The position numbers and the translations under genes were made by a program. Shown here one piece after another: positions 10,271 to 22,400 of a stretch of 64,000 nt of DNA (position 1 is its first letter; every line of letters starts with the position of its first letter). Source of the stretch: Pipra filicauda. Lineage: Eukaryota > Chordata > Aves > Passeriformes > Pipridae. The notes beneath the pieces are model-generated. The model made no database searches and was not told where the DNA came from. It was given only the letters and a program-made list of their open reading frames with translations. The stretch covers positions 496,001 through 560,000 of the forward strand of contig NW_024104558.1 in the NCBI RefSeq assembly GCF_003945595.2, read 5' to 3'.

Positions 10271-10451
10271 ATGCTCAGGTCCACCGGCTACTTCCGCGGC
10301 ATCGACTGCCCGTTCCTCAGCGCCGGCGGGCCGGGGTCGGGCGGGGGGTGCCGCAGGCCCTACTGCCACTTTCGGCACCCCCCGGTGCCCCCCGCGCCCC
10401 GCGGGCCCTCCGGAGACCCCGGCGCGGGGATCCCGCTCGGACACGGCGCAG
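10271..10451 (+). CDS. REXO1: REXO1 coding exon 1
   Basis: Residues 1-60 plus one base, with donor GTACCC at 10452. [15 protein letters not shown] opens a CCCH-like zinc finger, C-x13-C-x4-C-x3-H. The rest is Pro/Gly-rich. The ATG follows GCCGGCGGC, a GC-rich start context without an A at -3. Confidence 0.93.
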
Positions 10452-13400
10452 GTACCCCCTTCCCCCGGCCCCGTCCTGCCCTTCCTCGAGCTGTGGCTCT
10501 CCCGGGTCCTGCCGCCCCTTCCCGGTTTCCCCCTCGCCCCCCAGCCCGGTCCGGCCCCCCCAGCCCCAGCCCGGTCCCCGCTGTTCTCCCCCTGCAAGGG
10601 CAGGCCCGTGCCGGCTCTCCTCCTCTCTCCTGCCACCCACCAGGGCCTGGATCCGCCGCCCCCTCTCCTGAACGCCCCCGGTGCCCCCGGGACCGGGTGT
10701 TTCCCCGCAGCCCGGTGGGCTCTGGGGGCATCACCCGGCGGGGCAGATGGGACCCCCCACGTGTGCTCAGCCCTGCGCTGTCACCTCCTGTTCCCTCCAA
10801 GGAAGGGCTAGAGGAGCTTTCCAGCCCCGTGGGTGTCTCTCCCGCTATTCCCGTGGCACAAAGGGCGGTATGGAGCAGTTTTCCAGGGTGTCCCGGGGCC
10901 TGGGACGAGCCCGCGTGTCCCCGGCGCGGCTGCGGGAGCTGCAGGAGCTCCGCGCTGCCCTCAGCCCGTTCTTTGTCGCTCCGGGCGCTCGGCGCTGAGG
11001 TGTCAGGGCCGAATTCCAAACGTGCTGACAGCTCCAGCTCCCGTTAGATCCCTGCAGGAGGAGCTGGAGGTGCCCGGGTCCTGACCGGTGCAGGGAGGAG
11101 GTCCCGTGCTGGGCTGTCCTGGGGGGCTGTGCTGAGCCAGACCCCGCTCTGAGGGGTTTGGGGGAGGCACGGGGCACTGCCAGGCTCCCCAAAGGCAGCT
11201 TGGCACGACCCCCCAGTGAATCAGGGAATCACAGACTGTCCTGGGTTGGAAGGGCCTCACAAGGATCAATAGTGAGTTATTGTTCTGCCTTCTCCCAGCA
11301 GCTCCTGTCATTCTCCTTACATGCATTATTTGCTGCTCTGCTGATTTATTTGGAGGGAAAAACCTGCCTTCTTCTCCCCAGAAGATCCCTACTGGCTTTC
11401 TTTTTGTTAAAGCTTTGTTATTTCTGTCTTTTTTCTCTAAAACCTGAAGCAGAAATTGCCAAAATGAAGCCCAACTTGTGGGTTTTTGGGTGCTTGCTCA
11501 ACTCTTTGGGTTGCTCACAAGTTTGGAAAGGGATTAATTTTCTGTGTCTCCTGGTTACCAGATCAACTCAGCACCACCACTAGTTTAGTTTAAAATAAAA
11601 GAAGCATAAAAGTGCTGTTGCGGGCAGGTAGCACATCAGAAAGACAAAGGGTTTTGCCTATTTCAGTGTTCTTTTGAATTTCAAAAGCTCCCTGGAACCC
11701 TTTAGGATGGTCCTTTAGATGATATCATAATTATCTTGCAGTGTGCTATTCCTGTGTGTCTTTAAATATCTGTGGAGTGTCAGCTTTGGAACCAGAATGG
11801 CTCATTTTAGTCTGTGCCGGGTGCTTGGGAACAGCTGGGGCTGGGTTTGGGTGTGGAGATGGGGAAGTGAAAACGGGTTTTCAATGAAACCTCCTGGTGC
11901 CCCTGGAAAGCGTGTGCTCCTGGAAGTGTTGGGGTAAGAGCAGAGTGTGGAGGGCAAGAAAAATCACCCCAATGTCTTGCTAGGCCTGGCCTGGTTATGT
12001 CAGAGCCAGGAGAAGCAGCCTGAGTGTTGGGGAGTGAGGGTGGTTTCCTTGGAATCATAAGGGTTGGAAAAGACCTCCAAGATCCAGTCCAGCTGTCAGT
12101 GCAGCACCTCCACCCCGGTCACCACTAACCCACACCCTGAAGTGCCACATCCACACGTCCTTTGAACACTCCAAGGGATGGTGACTCCACCCCTGCCCTG
12201 GGCAGCCTCTGCCAGTGCTTATCAACCTTTTCCAATCAGAAATTTTTCCTGATATCCAACCTCATCCACTCTGCTGCAGCTCTTGGAGCAGCTCTGGCTT
12301 GTGACAGACAAAAGCTGTAGCGTGGGCCTGGTTTTTGCCACTTGTGAAAGGAGCAGGATCCCAAGGATCCCAGCCCCTGCCTCGCTCCACTCAGCCTGTT
12401 CCTGCCTCTTCCCAAAGCCTTGGCATCTCGTGCACGGCAAGGCTGTTGGAACAGGGATCTGTCCCTTCTGTCTCAGCTCAGGGTTGGGCTCCAGCCATTT
12501 TTTAATCTTGGTTCTGTGTTGACTCCCCCCTGCAGAGCTGCCTCCAGCCCTGGGGAACAACAGCACAAGGACGTGGAGCTGCTGGAGAGAGTCCAGAGGA
12601 GGCCACGGAGATGCTCCAGGGGCTGGAGCCCCTCTGCTCTGGAGCCAGGCTGGGAGAGCTGGGGGGGTTCCCCTGGAGGAGAGAAGGCTCCAGGGAGAAC
12701 TGAGAGCCCCTTGCAGGGCCTAAAGGGGCTCCAGGAGAGCTGGAGAGGGACTGGGGACAAGGGATGGAGGGACAGGACAAGGGGGAATGGCTTCCCAGTG
12801 CCAGAGGGCAGGGTGAGATGGGATATTGGGAAGGAGTTGTTGAGGATGGTGAGGGCCTGTCCCAGGCTTCCCAGAGCAGCTGTGGCTGCCCCTGGATCCC
12901 TGGAAGTGTCCAAGGCCAGGTTGGACAGGGCTTGGAGCACCCTAGGCTAGTGGGAGGTGTCCCTGCCCATGGCAGGGGGTGTGATGAGATGCTCTTTAAG
13001 GTCCTTTCCAACCCAAACCATTCCAGGATTCCGTGATTTCAGTTGAGAAATGGGAGATGAGCAATGGACCTGCTGCAATCCCTGGATTTTAGAGTGGACT
13101 CCAGTGGGTCATGGAAGGTTCCTGATTTCTGTAGGAGCAGAAGACACACCTTGGCAGTTGCTCTGTAGGCAGTGCTTGGCTCAGCTTCCCCAGCAGGAGT
13201 CAGGTTGAAGTGCTCCTGTCATTTCCCTGCCTGCCTGAAGCTCCTGGTGCCTGGCAGGATCTGTAGGATTTACACTAGAGGGTGTAGTAGTCCAGCCAGA
13301 ACCAGGCAACCATCTTCTGGGAGCAGGTTCCCCATCCAGCAGGACTTGCTCCCTGCCAGGGGAACTGCCTGTCTGGTTTTGAAGTAGCACTTGGGCAGGT

Positions 13401-16400
13401 TTGACCCATTTAATCACAGCACTCAATAAATAAGCTTTAAAAGCATCATTTTTTTGCCAAAGCAGGTGGGTCTCTACAGCAAGAGCTGCAGCTCAGATCT
13501 GTGTTTTCTGGGATAGTGGCTAGAAAAAAAAGGATAACATCTAAGGGAGCAGCCTGCTAAGCATATTGATTCCAGGCTGGGGCTGGCTTTGATGTGTGAG
13601 GATCACTGGAGGACTGGCAGGAACCCCAAAACTCCTGGTACAGCTTTGGAGGGTTGAAAGGAGCTTTTGAAAAGTGAGAGTGGAGCTGGCCTTGGCAGGT
13701 TGTGGAGGGAGGAGGCTGTGGGCACGGGCCAGATGGAGCAGAGAGGATGTGAAAAGAGGAATTAGGGGGATGTGGCACCGTTCCCCCTTTCTTTTGTCCC
13801 ACCCTCACCATTCCAGACTTCCCAAGGCATGAAGAGTTCAGGTGTTCCTAATAGGTGATCCATATTTTTCATACAGTGCTTGTGTGCTCCCAGGCTCTGG
13901 GAGAAGAGGCCTCCAGGCCCATTCAGGAGCAGGAGGACTGAGTTTTCCCCGTCTGCTGCCCTCTGGATGTGTCAGACATTCCCTTTCCTTCCTTTCTGAG
14001 GGCAGCTCAGTCAGGACAAAGGTGTGGAGTGAGGAGGGAGCTGTTGAGATGTGTCTGGTCTGTAGGGCACGTGTGAACTGGGGTCTGAAATGTGGGATAC
14101 TTGGCATGGGAAGTCTCTTCCCATGTTTTACTGCCTGTGTGGTCACAGAATGTGGCTCCCTGGAGGCTCGTGGAGATCCCAGGCTGGCTGAGCACTGAGG
14201 AAGGGGCTGGAGCTTGTGCTGGTGGGGAATTTTCTGTGCAGGACTGGGAACCTGGAGGTTGCAAATTCTAATCCTGACTTGGCTGAAGTGCTTTTTCCAT
14301 CTGTGAGACGACTAAAACCCACCTGCTTCAGAGCAGGATGAAAAGATTATTGAATGTGTGTGAAGTGCTTTGAAAGCGAGCGGTGTAAGGAGGAGGGAAG
14401 AACTGCCTTCAGTCCTAAAAGCGTCTTTTCAAGAGCTGTAGAGGGGAAAAATAGGTCTCTCTTTAAAGTCTGGGTCCTGAGTGTGCTGAAAGACATAAAA
14501 GAGGCATAATACAGCTCTTCATAAATATCTTAAGGAAAGCAGCTCTTTGGTTTGCTGGGTTTCAGGGCTGTCAGGAAGGTGTTTGGGGTGGATGTGTCTG
14601 AACCCAGAGCAGAAACTTTTGTCCTGATCTAGAGCTCTGAGTTCTTTTGCCTGCTCTGATCCTGGAATCCTGGAATGTCCAGAGCTGGGAGGCACCCACA
14701 GGGATCATCCAGTCCAACTCCTGGCCCTGCACAGACACCCCAACAATCCCCCCCTGTCCCTCAGAGCGTTGTCCAAACGCTCCTGGAGCTCTGGCAGCCT
14801 TGGGGCCGTGCCCACTGCCCTGGGGAGCCTGGGCAGTGCCCCAGCACCCTGTGGGGGAAGAACCTTTCTCTGAGATCCATCCCAACCCCCTGGCACAGCT
14901 CCAGCCCTTCCCTGGGTCCCGATCCTTGTGTTCCCGGGAGCTGGGAAGAGCCAGGCTTTCAGCCCCTCCCGCAGTGCTTTGCTCTGCTCTGGGCTTCCCG
15001 AGCTGCCCAGCAGTTTCCTGCCGCGGTGCAAAGCTCGGGGAGTGTTTTTGTTGCTGTGTGGATTTTCTGTTTGGCCGGACAAGGCTCTGCAGGTTGGCTG
15101 CCGTGGTTGGAAGGTGTGTGGCTGGGTTTGTGTGGTGCAGGGACAGAGCTGTGCAGCTCTGGGAGCTTTCCAGCCTGAGCTGCTGCAGCTGCTGGGCTGG
15201 GGTGAAGTGTGGAGAAATCCTTGGGTTTATCCCCCCAGGCGGAACTGTGGATCCTGTCTGTGGTTCAGGGGAGGCACTTCAGCTGTCCCTGCTGCCAGAG
15301 AGCAGTGCCCTGGGATGGCTGGGAGTGGGAGGATCCCCCAGAGGGTGCTGGGGCACTGCCCAGGCTCCCCAGGGCAGTGGGCACGGCCCCAAGGCTGCCA
15401 GAGCTCCAGGAGCGTTTGGACAACGCTCTGAGGGACAGGGTGGGATTGTTGGGGTGTCTGTGCAGGGCCAGGGGTTGGACTGGATGATCCCTGTGGGTCT
15501 TCTTTAAAACTAAAGAGGCTCTTTAAATGTTAAACCCCAACTGTAATCCCACCTGGCCTGTGTGTCTGTGGGATCAGGGCCATTGTCGAGTTCCTCACAC
15601 AGCACTTTCCTGAGGGCTCTGCTGGGTTTGGTGGGAGCAGCCTCAGCTCAGTCTGGGATTGCCCTTCTCTGACTGCCATGTGCAGTGCAGCTCCATTCTA
15701 CATGTAGAAGGGATGACAAAAAGGGTCTTTCCAGATGCATTTTCCTCCCTGTAGTTGATGTTGTGCAAGATCAGCTCAGGAAAGAGCTTTTATTACTGTA
15801 TTTGCTACAGGGACACTGAGGAGAAATGGAAACGCATGAACTGCCTTCAGTGTCACCCCTGAGAGAGGAAAGAGGGGGTTTAGTGTTGGGTCCTCCACCC
15901 CATGAACTCTGCATGGGGGCATTAATTCTGCTTTTTCCCCCCACCTTTGTGTTTAGGACAGTAATTACCAAAGTGTCACCAGTGCATTTTATTTTTAGCT
16001 GAAGTTTTGAAATGAAGACTGAAAAAACAATTGGTGGTAAGGTCAGGACGTGTCTTTTCACGCTGTGGCTCCCCAGCAGTTTGGGATTTGTGGTCACTGA
16101 AGTGTCCCAGCAGATCCCTGTGGGTGGGCAGGGGCAGCTGGGTGATGTGCCAGGATTTTGGGCTGGGCTGACAGGACACTTGGGTTTTTGCTCTTTCTGT
16201 GGCTGTGGGGAGGTTGAGCCCCAGGTCAGAGTCTCCCCACGTGGCACTTCCTTGCTCCAGTTGAAAAGCAGGAGGTGGGAGCAAATGTCCCTCAAACCAG
16301 CAGGGTTTGGAGGCTGGAGGTGCAGCCCCTGCCCGGTGCTGGGGCACCGGAGCTGTGCCCGTGCTGGGGAGCTCCCACAGGAGCCCTTCGTGCACTCCCA

Positions 16401-19400
16401 CAGGATCTCTCTCCACTGTGGAAAATCCTTTGAACACTTCCTCTGTTGTTTTTTTTAATCTCCAGCCAAGCCCTGCCACGCTGTGCTGATGGGAAGCACG
16501 ATTCCCTAATCCAGGGTTTCCCAGCCCACGTTCCGGCGCTGGGCGAGGCTGGCGGCGCCAGGGCGGGCTTTGGGCAGGCGCTGACAGGCACGGCCAGGCC
16601 GTGTCCCTGCCCTGCAGCCCCCTGCCCTGCAGCCCCCTGCCCTGCTGGCACTGCCCGGGGTGCCGGGGGTGCCGGGGGTGTTGGGATGGGGGATGGATGT
16701 CGGGGAACCACTCGTGGGGCCCACCCCGAGCCCAAAGCCACGTGTGCAGCCGGGGAGCGGGGAGAGCAGGTCAGGGACTCCCCGGGTGATGGGAGCAGCT
16801 CTGGGGAACAGGAACCCGGTCAGAAAGCCCCCGCAGCCGCTCGGAGCCCGAGCGGGCCGGCAGGGAGGGAGGGCGAAGGCGGGACTCGGCCGGCGGGTCC
16901 TGCCCCGATCTCTCCCCCACGAGGTGCAGTGTCAGCACTCGGGAGCCTCCAGCCCTGGCCGGGGTGTCTCAGCAGCACCGGGCAGGGCCGGCATGAACAA
17001 ATACCTGCAGTGTTTGTTGACCACGGGGAGCTCAGGTAACTCTTCTCGGCGTTTTTGGCGCAGGGAACTCGTGTTTCGGGGGGCGCGGCCGGAGAGAAGC
17101 TGCTTCTCCCGGGCGGCTTTCACGTGGTGCCATTCATTGGACGGCCCGGGGTCCTCGGGCTGCTGCCTCTGGAAGAGATGGACTGTGCCGACAGCTCAGC
17201 TCGCCTTGGGGGGATTTGGTTGCACGAGGGTTCTCATTTCCCTGCGGATCTCGGGTTTTCATTGCAGAGGGGGTTGTGCTGAGGGTGTTGGCATCGCTGT
17301 GCAGCTGCAGGTGTCCCGGTCCCAAAGGAGCTGCAAAGTTTTAATTCCGGCTTTTGAGTTGTGCAAAGCCAGACAGGTTTCAAAACCAGCTTAAGTTTTC
17401 CTTTTAACCCTTCATAAAGCACAGCTGAAGTTGTTTTTTTTTTTAAATGTAATACAGCTTGAAAGGTGCTTTTCTTTAACTTTTGACTTTGTATTTCAAG
17501 GTGTCCAGTTGTGACTGTATTGAAATAGTTGTTCTTTAGGGTTTTTTTTTCCCCCTGAAATAGCTAAAGAAACAAGACAGGTGTTAAGCAGATAACTTAT
17601 CTTGAGCACACCAGAGAAAGGCTGGAAAATTAAAGCACTGGTGGGTGTAGCTGCTTTTGACTGTGCTGGTCAAAGTCAGTTTTCAAGGTGGAGTTGAATA
17701 GAGAGAAGACACCAGTGAAATACTTAAATATTTCTTTTTTTTCCTCCTTCTTTTTAAAGAAGATTTGCTCTGCTAATGCTCTGCTAATCAGATTTTGGAG
17801 CAGATCCTTAGTTTTATCCAGCAGTTACACAGGGAATGTGGAAGTGTTTCCATGTCTTTTTCTCAGAAACAGAAAAAGCAAGTCTCTCAATTTCTTTTTT
17901 TTTTTTTTCCCAACAATATCAACTTTTTTTGTATTTTGAGGAATAACTTTAAAGCTGGGATGAGAGGGGCAGTGGAAAGATCTCCAAAGAATCCAAACAT
18001 TGAATATCCAGATGAATGTCTCATGGATTTTCAAACAGTGAGGTGCCTGTGTGTGACCAGCCATGGGGTCGGGGTGGATTTGGGGTGCCAGCCTCTGCTC
18101 TCTGGCAGGTGCAGCAGTTCTGGTTCCCAGTTCTTTGCTAAGCTATGGGAGAAATGTGCCAGTGGAGTGATTCCCTCTGAGGACAACATTCCATTTGTCA
18201 CAGGCCTCCACGTTCTTTGCCGGGTGCTGTTTCCCACCGGAGCGGGTGGGACCGTCAGTGCTGCTGATGGAGGGATGCAGATGATGGTTTGGGGTGGGCC
18301 AGACTGTCCTGTGGTGGCTTTTCCATCCTTGCATGTCCCTGGTGGGGCTGTGGGAGGCAGTGACAGTCCCAGCTGCCCTCCAGGATGTCTCTGAGGCCAC
18401 GCACAGGGTGAAGCTGCCACGTTCAGTGGCTTGAGGACCTTTTAGATGTTTGTCTGGCAGTGCCAGAGGCAAAATTGCCCAAAGTTGTGTTTTCTCGAAT
18501 AGAATGGGGAGGTGTGTGCTGTGTCCTGGTGTGTTGGTGCCTGAGCTGCCCTGTGGGATGTGCCCTGACATTCACCTGCTGAAGGGGTTTCCCATGGAGT
18601 TGCTTGGGAAGGACACGGCCCAGCTGGAGCTGTTCCCTGCTGGAATGAACCCAGGCAGGCAGGTCTGTGTCTCAGGAGAGCTGGAGGGGGACTTGGGACA
18701 AGAGCCTGGAGTGTCAGGACAAGGGGGAATGGCTTCCCACTGCCAGAGGGCAGGGTTGGATGGGATATTGGGAAGGGATTGTTCCCTGGGAGGGTGGGGA
18801 GGCCCTGGCACAGGTTGCCCAGAGCAGCTGTGGCTGCCCCATCCCTGGGAGTGTCCAAGGCCAGGTTGGAGGGGGCTTGGAGCAACCTGGGCTGGTGGAA
18901 GGTGTCCCTGCCCATGGCAGGGGGTGGCACTGGATGGGCTTTGAGGTCCTTTCCAACCCAAACCATTCCGTCATTCCATGATTCCCCCCCGGCAGGAGGC
19001 TGGGATGGCTGAGCTGAGCAAACAGCCTGTGGATGGTACAGGGGGATGTCTGGCTGCTCTTGTCCCTTGGTGGGACCCCCCCTCCCCGTGCTGGTTCCTC
19101 TGGGAACCCCCTGCTCAGCCCACGGGCTCAGGTGGCACCGCTGGCAGCAACAGCACCTGGAGAAACCAACCCTGCCCGAGAGCGGGGTTAAAAATACCCT
19201 GTGAGAGATGACTGTTCAGCTTTTTTCAGCCTTTCTTTTCTCACATTTGAGTCCCTTTTTCCACTAAAGAAATGACTGTAGAGGTTCATGATGTACTTTG
19301 ATGCTGTGGCATTAAAACACCTCCCTTGGAGTAACAAATCAGAGGAGTGGGGTTCAAACCTTGCTTCCTGATGTCTCTTGATCAGCACAGGGCTATCTCT

Positions 19401-22400
19401 GCTTGTAACATTTAATTTTAAGAATTAAATTTACTACTTAAAAAGAGAAAGAAGGGGCAAAACAAATTCTTAGGACTAAAGGTTATATTTAAAGTTGAAG
19501 AAACATTTCTCTTAGCTCCCCTTCCCTGCCCTCCTAACCCATTTCCTCTGGACAATTACTTGAAATGTACTATTTTAAATCTCAGCATTAATTATTTCCA
19601 AGTGGTTGCATATTATTGTTAAATTAATTGTTGGAAATTTGCTTTGGGTACTGGCAAATGAGCTTTGTGCCAAGAGCTGCCAGTTCTTTTGCACTCTTTA
19701 GTTCTGAAGAGGAACAGAACTCAACCTGCTGGTAAAGCCTTTCTGAAACATTTTGTTCTGGAGGAACCACTGTCTCTTCTGTGAAGCATTAAATGAAAAG
19801 CATAAAATACTTTTCCAGTGGTGCTAATTTTTGTGTAGTTGCAGAGGTTGTCCATTTGCTGAGTGCTGGCACAGTAAACACAGGGAGCTGTTAAACCAAC
19901 AAAGCTCTTCTGATGACGTGAAATAAAAATGCCTTTTTTTTTCCCCACCTCTCTAAAGAGTCTCCAAACAGCTTTTACCTTCCCCACCTCCCTATGAATG
20001 CAGCTTTTGTTGCCAGCTGCAGGTGATCCAGGGAAATGGGTGACTTTGGCAGTGGCAGGTCTTGAAAATCACAGAATCACGGAATCTTTGAGGCTGGAAA
20101 AGACCCTTGAGGTCACCAAGTCCAACAGTGAACCAGCACCACCACCACAGCCACCACTGACCCCTGTCCCCCAGGGCCACCCCCACGTGTTTTTTGAACA
20201 CTCCCAGGGATGGTCACTCCACCACTGCCCTGGGCAGCTGTGCCAGTGCTTTACAACCCTTTCTGTGAAAACATTTTCCCCAATATCCAACCTGCACCTC
20301 CCCTGGCACAACTTGGGGCTGTTCCCTCTCCTCCTGTCCCTTGTTCCCTGGCAGCAGAGCCCGACCCCCCCCAGCTCCCCCCTCCTGTCAGGGAGTTGCA
20401 GAGCCAGAAGGTCCCCCCTGAGCCTCCTTTTCTCCAGGCTGAGCCCCCCCAGCCCCCTCAGCTGCTCCTGCTGCTCCAGCCCCTTCCCAGCTCCGTTCCC
20501 TTCCTGCACACGCTCCAGCCCCTCCATGTCCTTCTCATCATAAAATATTGTCAAGAAATGTTTGCTGTCTTTTGGCCTGTGCTGGTCCCTCTGCAACTTG
20601 ACCAGCAAAGCCTTTTGTTTTGAATTCCTAATTGCTGTAAATGTGCAAGTTTCTAATTTTTGCCACCTTTTTGCCTGGCAGCAGCAGCTCTGTCAGGTCT
20701 GGGAGGGAGGTAGTTGGTTGTCACTCAGTTGCCCAGAGCAGCTGTGGCTGCTCCATCCCTGGGAGTGTCCAAGGCCAGGTTGGACACTTGGAGCAACCTG
20801 GGCTGGTGGAAGGTGTCCCTGCCCACAGCAGAGGGTGGAATGAGATGAGCTTTAAGGTCCCTTCCAACCCAAAGCATTCCATGATTCTGTGTCCCACATT
20901 CTGCCCCTGCAGGTTTGCACTGACCAGCAGGGTCAGTGGCTTTTCTGTATTTAAAGCATCTCAGGTATGTGTTGTGGTGGGTGCTGGAGGAAAAAAAAAA
21001 AAGAGACATCTTTTTCTCCAGAATGATTCACTGTAGAGTAAGTTTTACCATCACACTGCTGACCTTGTCCTCCCATTCTTCTCTAATGTCAGCTTTGTTT
21101 ACTGCCCGTGCCTGTTGCCCAAACTAGAAGGACCAGGGAGGAGCTGCTGGATTAGAGAAGCTCTGTAATAACCAGCTCCACCTCAGAACTGAGGCCTTGT
21201 GTCCCACAACCAACACAGCAGTAACCAGGAAAAAGTGCAGCCAGCCCTGTGTTTTTGGCAGAATCTTGTTTTGTGCTCCACATTCTCTGTGCTGAAGGGC
21301 TGATTCGGGCACAGCTCGGTTTGATGTGCTCTGAAGTAGTGCTGGGTTAGAGAAAACCTTCACTGAGGTCCTGTGGAAATTAGTAATGGCTTGTTTTGTG
21401 CAGTGTTGGTGGTAACTTCACCTCTGTGTGTCTCAGGAGGGTTATTTCGTATGTCTCAAGTACGTTAATTTATTAAAACAGTTTGTACCTTAAGGAGTGC
21501 CCTGATGGCAGTTTTCACAGTCCTGTCAGGAGCTGCCATCTCAGGCCTCATTATCTCGTGATTCCCAAGGGACAGTGTGGACTCTCTTTTACAGAATCCC
21601 ACAGAATCTCCTGAGCTGGGAGGGACCCACAAGGTCCATCCAGTCCAACTCCTGCCCTGCCCAGGACACCCCAACAATCCCACCCTGTCCCTCAGAGCAT
21701 TGTCCAAACGCTCCTGGAGCTCTGGCAGCCTTGGGGCCGTGCCCACTGCCCTGGGGAGCCTGGGCAGTGCCCCAGCACCCTCTGGGGGAAGAACCTTTCC
21801 CTGAGATCCATCCCAACCTCCCTGGCACACTTTCATGTAAAACATCCCTCCAAAAAGCATTATTTCAGTATATGGTGCCTCTCCCTCCTTTGGCTCCAGC
21901 AGGAACTGCAGACATCTCACCCATCACAGCAGCAAACCTGGTGCAGTTCATCCTGGACTTAATCTCCCTTTACATCCTGAGTGTCCAGATCAGTGAAATG
22001 AAGAGGAATAAAAGCAAAAGGTGAACAGACTCCTTTGAGTCTGGGATCCCAGTGGTACAAAGGGGGTGTGTGGGTGGGTCTGGGCTTGGGCACCGAGAGA
22101 TCCTTCCCTCTCCTGGGTTCCTGGGAGTGTAATTAGGCAGGTCTGATTTAAGATAGCAGGTTGATTTCTCTGACTTTGGAGGCTTGATGGCTCTCTCTGT
22201 TTCTGTGTTTATATAAATAACTCCCCCTCCTGCATTATCTGCAAATGCACCCTGGCCAGAGGTGCCGGTGCTGATGAGCTTCGTGGAGCCTCTTAGAGAG
22301 TCTTTCATGGCCAGGCAGCCTTTGATCAGCAGTGCTGGGGGATCCATCAGGCCTCCTCCACTCCTCCACAAGAGCTCTTTCCTGGCCCATCTCAAAGCTG

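Larger units (their letters stand above)
10035..10730 (+). promoter_or_regulatory. REXO1 CpG-island promoter, 5'UTR and exon 1
   Basis: CpG density rises sharply at about 10025 and stays high through exon 1 into intron 1 (to about 10730). There is no TATA box. The YY1-type element at 10160 suggests that transcription starts close by, giving a 5'UTR of roughly 100 bases. Confidence 0.75.

Noticed and set aside
14647..15507. 286-residue plus-strand frame
   Set aside because: It is composite repeat copy B read through. Openness comes from the shared repeat sequence, with no reverse transcriptase or transposase motif.
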